The translations under genes were made by a program, and so were the position numbers. A stretch of 64,000 nucleotides of DNA, taken from positions 62,001-126,000 of the forward strand of contig NZ_WOTO01000010.1 in assembly GCF_010993775.1 (NCBI RefSeq), in the 5' to 3' direction. The notes below the pieces were generated by a model that saw only the letters and a list, made by a program, of their open reading frames with translations, did not search any database and had not been told where the DNA came from. The stretch is from Fodinicola feengrottensis. Its GTDB lineage: Bacteria > Actinomycetota > Actinomycetes > Mycobacteriales > HKI-0501. This document shows, one piece after another, positions 27,739-37,613 of this stretch. The stretch's first letter is position 1. Each line of letters starts with the position of its first letter.

Positions 27739-29094
27739 ATGCCCGCTAACCGTGGTGCCCGTCTGTCCCGGCGCGAACTGCTGGCCGCCGCCGGCGGAGT
27801 CGCCCTCGCCGCCTCGCTCGGCCCGGGAAGGGCATCGGCGGCGCCCGCGACTGTGCCGGATATCCTGTCCAACGGCGTCTTCCCGATCGGGATGTTCCGG
27901 CCGCCGCCGCTGTCCCAGACAACCGACGCCCGGTACCAGGAGATCGCCGACGCGGGTTTCACCTTCGTCTCGGCCGGCACCGGCGGCTGCGATGTCTACA
28001 ACCTCGCCGCGAACGGACTTTGCTTCCACTGTGCGAGAACCACGGTCTGCTGGCGATCGTCAACGACACCCGGATGGGCCAGGTCGGGGCCAGCACCACA
28101 CCGCAGGACCAGTGGCAGCCCATCACCCAGGCCGTACTGAACGACTACAACCCCTATCCGGCCTTCGCCGGGCTGCATACCGGCGACGAACCGGTGCCCT
28201 CGCAGTACGCCCCGATCGGCACCGCTGTGCGGCTCGTCCGTCAGCTGGCGCCGACCAAGCTCGTCGACAACAACCTCGCCGGCTATTTCGGCGGTCCCGA
28301 CTGGGGCGGGGTCGTGCAGGGCTTCATCGACCAGGTGCACCCGTCGTACTTCAGCTTCGACCGCTACATGCTGCTGATGCCGGACGGCTACCACAACACG
28401 CCGGCCCAGCAGGCCACCGCGGAAAGCCAGTTTTTCACCACCCTCGCGAATTCCCGACTGAAGTCGGTCGCTAATGGCGTTCCGTTCTGGTGCTATCTGC
28501 AGGGCGTCGCCCACCACTCGGGCGCCAACTACTTCCGGCACCCGAACTACGGCGAGACGATCTGGCAGATCAACGCGGCACTCGCGTACGGCGCCCGCGG
28601 CCTGCAGTGGTTCACCTACTGGTCCCCCCCGGCGGCGCCGACTTCGGCGACGCGGTTCTCACGGTAAGCGGCGCAGAGAGCGATGTTTATGGCTATCTCA
28701 AACACTTCCAGAACGACTACCTGCGTCCGATGGGCAAGGAGTTGCTCACCCTGACCACCGAGCGGACCGCGCATTTCGGCGAGAAGACACTGCCGTCCGC
28801 GGTGATCGGTTTCAGCAACGACGGCTGGATTTCGGCCATCAGCGGCAGCCCGGTCATCGTCACCCGGCTGAACCGGAACAGCACGAAGCAGCGGTGGATC
28901 TTCGTCGCCAACCGGTCCTACTCGACGACCGCGACCGCCAGCCTGGCTGTCGGGCCGGCGGTCACGACCGTCGAGGAATTCGTCAATGCTTCACAGACGT
29001 ACCAGCCGACACCGCACCGCTGACCAGTGCCCGGGCGATCTCGTACCAATGCACCCCGGGCACCGCGCGTCTTTATCGCCTGACAACCGCCTAA
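27739..29094 (+). CDS. Secreted TIM-barrel glycoside-hydrolase-like protein (three frame breaks)
   Basis: Start ATG at 27739 with AAGGAG upstream; 'ARLSRRELLAAAGGVALAASLGPGRASA' is a twin-arginine signal. The mature part ('FPIGMFRPPPLSQTTDARYQEIADAGFTFVS', 'HGLLAIVNDTRMGQVG', 'FAGLHTGDEPVPSQY', 'GVPFWCYLQGVAHHSG', 'WQINAALAYGARGLQWFTYWSPP') reads like a clan-A beta/alpha barrel. The E in 'HTGDEP' is a candidate acid and the W-F-T-Y-W strand is typical of beta-galactosidase-like enzymes. A C-terminal beta domain follows ('VSGAESDVYGYLKHFQNDYLRPMGKELLTL'). Frame changes fall near 28015, 28640 and 29005. I cannot assign a GH family. The stop overlaps that of the convergent peptidase gene. Confidence 0.7.
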
Positions 29095-30266
29095 AGTCCG
29101 CTGAGGCCGGCGGGACTGCCGATGCCGGTAGGCGCGTCATAACCGCGCTTACCGGTGCACAGGTAGTCGCCACCGCAGAAGCCGTTGCTTCCGCCGACCA
29201 CGTCGAAGAACGCCGATGGGTGGGCATAGACGGGCTGCGCGTCGGTGATGACGTGGCCGGACCGAGCGATCATCCCGGCCACCAGCGGCGCGGACGCGCT
29301 GGTCCCGCCGACGACGATGAAACCTCCGCCGTTGATCAGGCCAAACGTGTCATAGACAGCGAGACCGGTGGCCGGGTCGGCGACCGCGGACAGGTCGGCA
29401 GTCGTACGCAGTGAGCAGTGCTTGTCGTGCTGCCAGGACGGCTTCGAGACGTACGCCGAGCAGCCACTGCCTCCGTGTGACCAGGCCGTTTCCGTCCACC
29501 CACGGGCACTGCCGGCGGCCTTGCTCAGGGTGGTGCCACCCACCGCGATAGTGCTGGACAGCACCGCCGGGAAGGACGCGGTGGTGAACCCGGAGTCGCC
29601 GGCGCTGGCGACCATCGCAGTGCCCGGATGCTGGTAATGCCCGGCGTCCGCGCCCATGCTTGGCGACTCATCGCTGCCATAGCTGTTCGAGACGACGTGC
29701 GCGCCGAGGGCGACCGCGGTGTCCACGCTCGCGGCCAGGTCGTTGGGGCTGAGCAGCGAACTGTCGGCCTCCACCAGCAGAATCCGGCAGGACGGGCAGG
29801 ACGCCGACACGGCATCCAGGTCGAGCGACGTTTCCACTCCCCAGTTCGGATCCGGCGTCGGCAACGGGGTGGCCGCGCCACGCTGGTTGACCTTGGAGAA
29901 GCAACCGCTGGCGCTCGTACACGCCGGCAGGCCGTATGTCTGCCGGTAGACCGCGAGGTCCGCCTCGGCATTCGGGTTGTCGTACGCATCGACGACCGCC
30001 ACCAGGCTGTTGGGTTGCACATTCGCCGGCAGTTGGTACGCGCTCGCGATGTCGGCCGGGCCCAACCCAGCGGGCAGCGCGCTCGTACGTGCGGCGCGTT
30101 TGGCCGGCGAGCGGCCGATGTCGGCGAAGCAGTGGAATCGGCCGGCCTGTACGACCGCGCAGCCGGTGCGGCCCACAGTGCCGGCCGGGGCGGGAGCCGC
30201 GTTGGCCGGGACGGCGGCGCTGAGCACCGCGACGAAGGCGAACGCGATCAGGGTTTTGCGGGTCAT
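29091..30266 (-). CDS. Secreted S53/sedolisin-like serine-carboxyl peptidase (cassette A)
   Basis: An intact 391-aa protein with a signal peptide (MTRKTLIAFAFVAVLSAAVPANA). The S53 triad is visible as E145-x3-D149 in 'GVETSLDLDAVSASCP' and S323 in 'GGTSASAPL'. D224 in 'ASAGDSGF' would be the oxyanion residue. C-terminal 'FFDVVGGSNGF' and 'GYDAPTGIGSP' match the calcium site. It lacks the long N-terminal propeptide usual in sedolisins; only about 50 residues precede the catalytic domain. Several Cys suggest disulfides. It starts 3 bp after the stop of the S8-shell gene and is surely co-translated with it. The same gene pair occurs divergently at 32606-36070. Confidence 0.88.
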   Translation of the reverse strand: MTRKTLIAFAFVAVLSAAVPANAAPAPAGTVGRTGCAVVQAGRFHCFADIGRSPAKRAARTSALPAGLGPADIASAYQLPANVQPNSLVAVVDAYDNPNAEADLAVYRQTYGLPACTSASGCFSKVNQRGAATPLPTPDPNWGVETSLDLDAVSASCPSCRILLVEADSSLLSPNDLAASVDTAVALGAHVVSNSYGSDESPSMGADAGHYQHPGTAMVASAGDSGFTTASFPAVLSSTIAVGGTTLSKAAGSARGWTETAWSHGGSGCSAYVSKPSWQHDKHCSLRTTADLSAVADPATGLAVYDTFGLINGGGFIVVGGTSASAPLVAGMIARSGHVITDAQPVYAHPSAFFDVVGGSNGFCGGDYLCTGKRGYDAPTGIGSPAGLSGL

Positions 30267-30269
30267 CGG

Positions 30270-32402
30270 TCAGCTCCCGGTCACGGTGTAGGCGTTTTCG
30301 GTCGTCGTGCTGAGCGAGCCGCCGGCGGCGTCCTGGGCGGTGACCCGTACGGACACCGGGTGGCCGGTCGCGGCGGACCGCAGCGTCACCCGGTAGCGGC
30401 CATTGCCAAGGCCGGTGACGGTCGCCGGCACGTACGCCCCACCGTCGACGCTGGTCGCGAAGGTGAGACCGGTAATCGCGGACTTCGTCGCGGCGGCGGT
30501 CACATGTCCTGCTGTGACAACGAAAGTTGAAGTGCCGGCCGGCAGTGTGCCGGCCTGGCTCACCGGCAGCGGGACATTCATCGTCAGCAGCGGCAAAATC
30601 GTGCACGCCTCGGTCGCACTCGCGGCGCAGTTCCAGCCGGTCGGCACCGCCGCGCCCGAGGTCGCCGACGACGAAAACGTGTAGACCGACGATATTTTCG
30701 TCGACGTACTGAATCCCATGGCCGCGCGATCGACGGTGTCCTCAATACGGTACGTGTGCGAGTCCGCCGGAAGGGGCACGGTCAGGTCGTCTTTGTCAGT
30801 GGTGTCAACGATGCTGGTGCCGTCCTGGAACACCTGGAGCCGTTCGAAACCCGGATTCGCACCACCGACCCAGCCGGAATGGTCTGGATTCGAGTCCATC
30901 ACGAATGTCGACAAGGCCAGCTTGTCAGCCGTCCGGCAGGCCACGCAGTATGGCCGCGGAAACGGCTTACCACCGAAGAAACCGGCCGTCGCCAGGCCAT
31001 GCATCCAGTCCACCGGGTAGGACCGTCCCGGCTGGTACGCCTGCGGAACGGTCTCCATGCCTTCAGCGCCGCTGGCTGCGCCCTGATACGCAGCCGCGTC
31101 CCAACGCACATTCGGCGGCCCGTACAAATAGTCGACCAACGACGGCGTGTTCGGCACCGTGTCGGAGTCGGAGCTGGTTTCGCCGCGCAGGTCCGGGTAA
31201 ACCGGACCGCGGCCGAACGCACGTTGCCCGCTCGCGTCACCACCGAAAATGCGGTCGGAAACGCGCGCCAGCTGGTTCGGCTGGACCGTACGGTGCAGGT
31301 CCGCCGGAATTCCAGCGGACCAGTCGGCGGTGAGGTGATAGGTGGCGGGAGTGCCGTCGGGCTCGGTCGCGGACCGGCGCTCGTACGCGTCGAATTCCAG
31401 GATTCCGTGTCGTGGCGCCGAAGTCGGTTGTACGAAGACATGGTCGTTCGGGCCATCCAGCACCCCGAAGCCATTCGCTATCCCGTCGGTGGCGCGAGCC
31501 GGTATCAGGTCTGCACCAGCGTCCAAGACCGAGCTTGGCCTCGGGGTGGTGAAGGACGGGGGGGTCGCGGTCGCCCTACCGCCGTCGAGCGCGACAGTCT
31601 GTCCGTCGCCGGTGACGGCATTGTCCGTACTGGTCGCGAAGTAGCTGTCTGTTGCCTTGCCGTCAACTGACTTCGCGATCGTATTGACGATAATCGTGTA
31701 ATGACCTTTTGGCAGGCTGACCTTGATATAGTTCTCGCTGCCTATCCCCACGAAGTTCGTGTATTTCCGGTTGTCGTCGGTGTTGGTGATCATCGCGAGC
31801 GTGCCCAGCGAAGTCACTCCGGCTGGCGGGGTGTAGCGGACCGTCAGCGTCACCATCGCATAGTTCGGCTGCACGGTGCCGGCCGTGGGCGCATCCAGCG
31901 CCATCCGCACCGGACTGGCGTTTTTACCGAGTGTGTCACCGAAAACCCTGGCCCCAGCCGCATCCAAATAGCCCTTGGTCACAGTGCCGTTTCGGGACGT
32001 GATCGTCACGCCTGGCACCGCTTGGCCGCCTTGCGGGACCGTCACCGGGATCCGGTCGGCGGGCAGCGCGGCCAGCCGGGTCACGTCGAACAGCTCCCGA
32101 TCAAGCCCAGTCGCGAGATGCCCAACCGCCTCGGCCGGAATGGCGTACACGTCCGCCCCGACTGTGACCACGGTCAGCGCGGACGCCGGCTGGCCGGCCA
32201 GCCGGCCCACCCGTACATGACCATTCACCCAGGTCAGGGCCACTTTTTCGCCAGTCGGAAGGATGACCGTACGAGCCGGTTGGACGGGCGGCGGGGCCGC
32301 CGTCGCGATGGCGGGCGCGCCGCCAGCGGTAGCGCCGGCAATGACCGCGGCCACCACAACAACACTCTTGCGCAAACGCTGAGATGTTCTTGTTGTTTTC
32401 AC
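30270..32402 (-). CDS. Secreted S8-peptidase-like 'shell' protein lacking a catalytic domain (cassette A)
   Basis: An intact 710-aa exported protein from GTG. After a signal peptide, residues 40-110 ('TVILPTGEKVALTWVNGHVRVG...DVYAIPAEAVGHLATGLDRELFDVTRLA') resemble the propeptide of large actinobacterial S8 peptidases. Residues about 185-300 ('YAMVTLTVRYTPPAGVTSLGTLAMITNTDDNRKYTNF...VSLPKGHYTIIVN') resemble their post-catalytic beta domains. The end ('LGNGRYRVTLRSAATGHPVSVRVTAQDAAGGSLSTTTENAYTV') resembles their C-terminus. No Asp/His/Ser catalytic motifs (DTGV, HGTH, GTSM) are present between. Followed 3 bp later by an S53-like peptidase. I infer an accessory, propeptide or scaffold role. 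Confidence 0.75.
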   Translation of the reverse strand: MKTTRTSQRLRKSVVVVAAVIAGATAGGAPAIATAAPPPVQPARTVILPTGEKVALTWVNGHVRVGRLAGQPASALTVVTVGADVYAIPAEAVGHLATGLDRELFDVTRLAALPADRIPVTVPQGGQAVPGVTITSRNGTVTKGYLDAAGARVFGDTLGKNASPVRMALDAPTAGTVQPNYAMVTLTVRYTPPAGVTSLGTLAMITNTDDNRKYTNFVGIGSENYIKVSLPKGHYTIIVNTIAKSVDGKATDSYFATSTDNAVTGDGQTVALDGGRATATPPSFTTPRPSSVLDAGADLIPARATDGIANGFGVLDGPNDHVFVQPTSAPRHGILEFDAYERRSATEPDGTPATYHLTADWSAGIPADLHRTVQPNQLARVSDRIFGGDASGQRAFGRGPVYPDLRGETSSDSDTVPNTPSLVDYLYGPPNVRWDAAAYQGAASGAEGMETVPQAYQPGRSYPVDWMHGLATAGFFGGKPFPRPYCVACRTADKLALSTFVMDSNPDHSGWVGGANPGFERLQVFQDGTSIVDTTDKDDLTVPLPADSHTYRIEDTVDRAAMGFSTSTKISSVYTFSSSATSGAAVPTGWNCAASATEACTILPLLTMNVPLPVSQAGTLPAGTSTFVVTAGHVTAAATKSAITGLTFATSVDGGAYVPATVTGLGNGRYRVTLRSAATGHPVSVRVTAQDAAGGSLSTTTENAYTVTGS

Positions 32403-32605
32403 GCCTCTTACTGTCCAAAACCACCATCACAGTTCCGCTCACAAGCTGGCCGATATGGGCCAGCGGTGAAATACAGGGCGACTTCCGGACACCACTCAAT
32501 GATGAGGACCCCCGACTCACTGGAGAAAATTCGCATGAAACGACGACTTCCTCCTGGCCCTTCTCATCAAGGAGCCGATGAATCCGCCAAGAATCGAGCG
32601 AGCCA

Positions 32606-34869
32606 ATGACCATGAGGAAGCGAACATCTGTCTGCGCCGCAATAGCGGTGTCACTGGCAGTCTCCAGTTGGGTGGCACCCGCGGCTGACTTGCCAGCGGC
32701 CGCGGCCGAGTTGCCAGCGGCCGCAGCTGGGCCCGAGCCAGCAAACACGTCGGCGGTCCTGCTTCCTACCGGCGAGCGGCTGACCACTCTTCCGGGAGCC
32801 GGATCGGGGAGGATGGGCACGGTAACGCCGGCCAGCACGACCAAACTGGGCCGGACCCTGATGTCATTGACACTGAACGGGAAGCAGTACGAGATTCCCG
32901 CCGCCGCGCTGCCGTACCTGGGACGTGGGTTGGATCTGAGTTTGTTCGACGTAGCCGCGTTGCGTGCCGCCGAAGTTGATGGACGTATCCCCGTTAAGCC
33001 TCGGTTACCAGGGAAATCAGCCGGCGGTGGCCGGCGTCACCATGACCGGCCCGCACACCGGCTATCTGAGTGCCGAATCCGCGAGGACTTTCGGTGACGC
33101 CGTCGCCAGGCAGTTTGTAGCGGACCATCGCAAATCAGGACCGAAGCCGATGGCAAGCCCCACCTTCACCAGCGGAGCGAAGTTGTCACTCGCTGGCGCC
33201 ACCACGCCAGCGCCCAAACCGATGTATGTGATGAAGACCCTGACACTCAAGGCCAGCGACATCGATGGCGCGCCGGCCAACTCGGCGACGGCTCTGGTGC
33301 AGAACCTGGACAACGGCAACCGCTTTGAAGAGATCGACCCGTTCTTTGATGGCGAAGCACGAGAAAGCGTCCCGGTTGGCAACTACGCGGCGACCATCGT
33401 CTATTTCGACGTCAACACCGATGGCGACGTCACCGGCCTGCGGGTGGTGACCAGACCCCAGTTCGCGGTAACCGAAGATGCGACCATGTCGTTCGCCGCC
33501 ACCGAAGCAACCAGCGAAGTCACCATGCGTACACCGCGCCCTGCCGAGCTTCAGGAGGGCGGTTTCGTGCTGGACCGTGGCGGCGCCGCTGGGTACGGGT
33601 CATACACCGACGTCGCCGTCGCGTCGCACGGGCGGACCGATCTGGGTGTCGCCCACCACGACACCGGTGACCATCGGCACCATGCACAGCTACCCGTACC
33701 GGCGGCTGACATCGCCGGCCGGCCGCGGGGAGCCATACACGTACTCACTGCAGTATTTGAGCACCGGCGTCATCCCACAGCAGGTTTACACGGCCTCATC
33801 CGCCAACACTGCCACCATTGACGCTTCGTACTATTCGGACATCGACTCGACCGGCTTCCAAGGCCGAACAGCCTTTTACCCCTTCGAACTGAATTATTTT
33901 GTCTTCCACGGTTTTGGTAACCCACTGTCGATGCCTACCCGCCGACTGGAATACGTTTCGGCCGGCAATTCGATCGCATGGGCGGCATTTGCGAGTACGA
34001 ATGTTTGGACTGACCCCAGATTCCCAGGCTTCCCGATGAGTGGCGGCGGTCAGGGCGGCTCAGCGAGACGCTACACGCCCGGTGAGAAGGTGACTGAGGC
34101 GTGGAATGAATTCCCGCTCTCCACACGCGCCCCGGTGAATCTGGCCGGATCGCAGACAAACGGGCAATTCGAACCTGGAGTCGTACGATCCGGTGACACT
34201 GAGACGTTCAACCTCTCACCATTTTCCGACAACGAGACAGGACATGTTGGATGGCTTGATATCGGGAATCACAGGGACCCCGAGTCGGAGACCTATGAGC
34301 TCGACCAGGATGGCAGTAAAATCGCGGATGGCCCCGTCATAGCCAAGACAGCCCAGATACCAGATGCGACGGTGAAGGCCGCCGTCTCGACGCTACATCT
34401 GACTATTGATGCGGCAAGGTCCGGGCCGGACTACAAACTGTCCACTGGCAATCACTCCGAATGGACCTGGCAGAGTCACCACCAAGAGGGCACCCTCCCA
34501 CCCGGCTATGGATGCGGATTCGAGTTTGTGTCGCCCACGAACTGCTCGGTTGAACCCCTCATGACCGCGCAGACGGTCGTACGTGGGATGAGTCTGCACG
34601 GCACCGTACCCGCGGGGTTGCAGACGATGGACCTGACGCTGAGCCATCTCCAGCTGACACCGCAGTCCCCCATCCCCAGCGCCAAGGTGGAATTTTCCAC
34701 GGACGATGGCACGACCTGGCACCAGGCGCGCACCGTGCGAGTGGGAAACGGGCATTACCTCGCTGTTTTCACGGCTCCCACCGGCTTTGTCAGCCTGCGA
34801 GTGTCCGGCACTGACACAGTTGGCGGCTCAATCATCCAGACCGTAAATCACGCCTACCAGACAGTATGA
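32606..34869 (+). CDS. Secreted S8-like shell protein, second copy (cassette B; two frame breaks)
   Basis: Divergent paralogue of the 30270-32402 gene across a 203-bp promoter region. Signal peptide MRKRTSVCAAIAVSLAVSSWVAPA; then 'SAVLLPTGERLTTLPG', 'QYEIPAAALPYLGRGLDLSLFDVAAL' (propeptide-like), 'MKTLTLKASDIDGAPANSATALVQNLDNG' and 'VPVGNYAATIVYFDV' (post-catalytic beta domain), and the C-terminal 'SAKVEFSTDDGTTWHQARTVRVGNGHYLAVFTAPTGFVSLRVSGTDTVGGSIIQTVNHAYQTV'. No S8 catalytic motifs occur. Frame changes near 33005 and 33640 split it; the corrected length is about 754 aa. Followed 11 bp later by an S53-like peptidase, as in cassette A. Confidence 0.75.
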
Positions 34870-34880
34870 AAGGAGGGGGA

Positions 34881-36070
34881 ATGTTGCGTTTCACAGCCAC
34901 CAGAGTGGGCGCTTTGACGCTGGCGATGGGATTGCTCGGCGCGATCTCGGCAGCCCCCGCATACTCGGCCACCCCACCGGCCACCTCCGCCAAGCAGGGA
35001 TACCGGCAGGCCTGTACGGCTCGTTCAGGCAATTATTTTCATTGCCTCACTTTGATTGCTCCACGGCACGCCAACGGCAAGTCGCCTCAAGCCGCTGCCG
35101 CGAAGCCCGATGGACTGGGCGTCCAGGACCTGCGCAAGGCCTATCAACTTCCGCAAAACCCACCAGCGGGCGCGACTGTGGCGATTGCGATCGCATTCCA
35201 CTCCCCGACTCTGGAAAGTGATCTCAACACTTACCGGAAACAGTACGGTTTGTCGGCCTGCACCGTCGCCAATAGATGTCTGACAGTCCTGAACCAGAAC
35301 GGCGACGCCACGCCCGTTCCAGAGAATGATCCCGGGTGGGAGGTCGAGGAAACCCTCGACGTGTCGATGGTGTCAGCGTCCTGCCCGAGCTGCCGTATCG
35401 TCGTCGTGGAAGCGACAGACGACTCGTTTAACAACCTGGCCGCGGCGACCGTCATGGCCGGCCAGCACGCGACCGTGGTCTCAAACAGTTATGGCGGCCC
35501 AAAAATGGCCTTGCCCAACAATTCGCCGGCGCTTACGACCAACCCAATCACCAAGTGGTGGTCTCCTCCGGAGACGATGGATTCACCAAGGCGTCGTTTC
35601 CTGCGACGGTCGCCAGTGTCATCGCGGTGGGTGGCACGGAGCTCACAAAAGCCGACAACACTCGTGGATTCACCGAGTCCACCTGGGCGGACGGCAGCAG
35701 TGGCTGCTCCGCCTACGTCGCGAAACCGGCACGGCAACATGATCCGCACTGCTCAATGCGTACGGTGGCTGATGTTTCCGCGGTCGCCGACAACGTCAGC
35801 ATGTTCAACGCCGGAAACGGAGGCTGGTTCGACGTTGCCGGCACGAGCGTCGCTGCTCCGTTCATCGCCGGGATGTACGGGCAAGTCAACAACAACGCAA
35901 CAGTCGACACTCTTTACCAGCACCCGGAGTCATTCAACGACATCACCACCGGCGCTAACGACCACTCAGGAACTGGCGCTGACTGTGGGAATGACTATCT
36001 GTGCACGGCACAGCCCGGCTACGACGCACCCACCGGCGTCGGCAGCCCCATCGGGTTGGCCGCATTCTAA
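34881..36070 (+). CDS. Secreted S53/sedolisin-like peptidase (cassette B; one frame break)
   Basis: I chose the ATG at 34881 because AAGGAGGGGG lies just upstream; the ATG at 34866 overlaps the previous stop but has no ribosome site. Signal peptide 'MLRFTATRVGALTLAMGLLGAISAAPAYS'. The catalytic pair is in 'WEVEETLDVSMVSASCPSC' (E-x3-D), the oxyanion D in 'VVSSGDDGF', and Ser in 'VAGTSVAAPFIAG'. The C-terminal 'GYDAPTGVGSPIGLAAF' matches the calcium-site region. The frame shifts near 35530. It is paralogous to the peptidase at 29091-30266 and shares the short pro-region 'LGVQDLRKAYQLPQNP' / 'LGPADIASAYQLPANV'. Confidence 0.85.
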
Positions 36071-36131
36071 ACGCACGATGGGCTGAATAGGCCCGACGCG
36101 TGACTTTTCGGCGAGAGAGGGGAATTATCCC

Positions 36132-36180
36132 ACTCTCGACGTCGAGTGTGGGATTTTGTCCCACACTCGACGTCGAGAGT
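36132..36180. terminator. Long perfect hairpin between convergent genes
   Basis: Two 22-nt arms (36132-36153 and 36159-36180) are exact reverse complements around a 5-nt TTTTG loop. Each arm contains the 12-bp palindrome CTCGACGTCGAG, so the DNA could also form paired cruciforms. It sits between the converging peptidase (stop 36070) and chitinase-like gene (stop 36243), the position of a bidirectional terminator, but has no U-tract. Confidence 0.7.
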
Positions 36181-36242
36181 AGCCCCGCGGAGCCTTCTCT
36201 ACTGGAGTTAGAGTGGCTCATGTGACTTGTGAGGCAACCCAG

Positions 36243-37601
36243 TCAGCTGTACGCCTTGAAGATGTTGGTGAACTCGTACGTGGACTGCGGAATCCCGGAG
36301 CAGGTGGCAACAACCCCGCCATTCGGACAGCCGCCATTATCGCGGCCGACCGACCAGAACCCGATGCTCGCCACGTGATTCGCCTGCGCGAAACTCAGCA
36401 ACTCTCGGGCGGCCGCCTGGTCGGTCACCGGACCAGTGTCGTTATGCCCAATCATCGGCGTCAATCCAAGCATTGCTTTGATTTGCGCATCACTCTTGGA
36501 GGGCCAGATCGTCTTCATCTGCCCAATGGTGGCATTCGCCGCCGAGACCAGTGCGTCACCCCATGATCCAGTGTAGCCAAAGTCCATCAGCATCGGATTG
36601 ACGACGACATTGAGCCCTCGCGATGCCGCGTCCTGGAGGATCTGCACCGAATACGGATCCATGCCGTAATCCTGACCCTGGATCCGCATGGTGTAGCTGA
36701 TCTTGGTGCCTTTGTTCTGCTGCAGTCGCAACAATGCCTGATTCACCGTGGCGATCGGAATCGATGCTTCCACGTCAACGTCAAGGCTGTTACTACTGAC
36801 CGCATTCAACGACTGCACGTACGCGTTGTAAAGCGCGTCCACCGAGCCGCAGGTGTCCTCCAGGTACGGCCCTGCCGCACCTCCAGTGGAGACCGTCACC
36901 GCGCCGCCCATCGCACGCAGACTGTTGACGTCGTTGATGATTCGCGGCTCGGTCAGCGGAACTGTGCCACCCCAGGATGGATTGCAGCCGGTGCTGTCCG
37001 CCAACGCGAAGGCGAGGTTGAAGTTCTTCACGCCCGTCGCGTTCGCCACCGAGACCAGAGACGGAGTCGCGTACGTGATGTCAATGTACGGCGAGACTTT
37101 CCCAGCACCACCGCCACCCGGGGGCGGGCTGCTTGGTGGTGCCGAAGTTGGCGGAGCGGACGTAGGCGGCGCTGACGTAGGGGGTGCTGACGCACCACAT
37201 GGCTGGCCGTTGAGCCTGCAGTTCATCGGCATGCCAAGGCCATTCACCAAAAACCCGAACGTCGTCGACCCGCCCGGCGCGACCGTGCCGTTGTAGTCGC
37301 GGTTGACGAATGAGTGGTGCGCCCCGGTCGCGGTGTCAATCGCGTCCCAGTACGAGCCCATCGTCGACCCGGCCGGCAGGTCGAATTCCAGCTTCCAACC
37401 AGTCAACCCGGCCGAGCCGCCGGTGACCGTGTATTTCCCTTGGTAGCCGGAATCCCAGGTGGAGTCGGTGGAGAACACCGCGGCAGCCGCGGTGGCCGCC
37501 GTCGCTGGCGAGACCACCAGCGGCACCAGCACCAACAGGGCCGCCGCGGCCATCGAGCCGAAGACGAACTTGGCCCTGGTCGAGGTCCTTCTTTCTTTCA
37601 T
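36243..37601 (-). CDS. CBM2 - GH18 chitinase-like secreted enzyme
   Basis: Start ATG at 37601 with AGGAGG 9 nt upstream. The 452-aa intact protein has a signal peptide, a family-2 carbohydrate-binding module (residues about 40-135: 'FSTDSTWDSGYQGKYTVTGGSAGLTGWKLEFDLPAGSTM...PGGSTTFGFLVNG'), a Pro/Thr/Ser linker with PPTSA repeats, and a GH18 barrel ('VSPYIDITYATP', 'NFNLAFALADSTGCNPSWGG', 'SLDVDVEAS'). The DxDxE of the last motif holds the catalytic acid. 'IGFWSVGRDNGGCP' is a conserved late strand. It likely binds chitin or cellulose and cleaves chitin-like polymers outside the cell. Upstream of the 3D-domain gene product in a secretome cluster. Confidence 0.9.
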   Translation of the reverse strand: MKERRTSTRAKFVFGSMAAAALLVLVPLVVSPATAATAAAAVFSTDSTWDSGYQGKYTVTGGSAGLTGWKLEFDLPAGSTMGSYWDAIDTATGAHHSFVNRDYNGTVAPGGSTTFGFLVNGLGMPMNCRLNGQPCGASAPPTSAPPTSAPPTSAPPSSPPPGGGGAGKVSPYIDITYATPSLVSVANATGVKNFNLAFALADSTGCNPSWGGTVPLTEPRIINDVNSLRAMGGAVTVSTGGAAGPYLEDTCGSVDALYNAYVQSLNAVSSNSLDVDVEASIPIATVNQALLRLQQNKGTKISYTMRIQGQDYGMDPYSVQILQDAASRGLNVVVNPMLMDFGYTGSWGDALVSAANATIGQMKTIWPSKSDAQIKAMLGLTPMIGHNDTGPVTDQAAARELLSFAQANHVASIGFWSVGRDNGGCPNGGVVATCSGIPQSTYEFTNIFKAYS

Positions 37602-37613
37602 GGCCAAGTCCTC

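Noticed and set aside
37130..37190. Short direct repeats as a possible CRISPR or minisatellite
   Set aside because: They encode the PPTSA linker of the CBM2-GH18 enzyme; no spacers or repeat regularity of a CRISPR array exist anywhere in the window.
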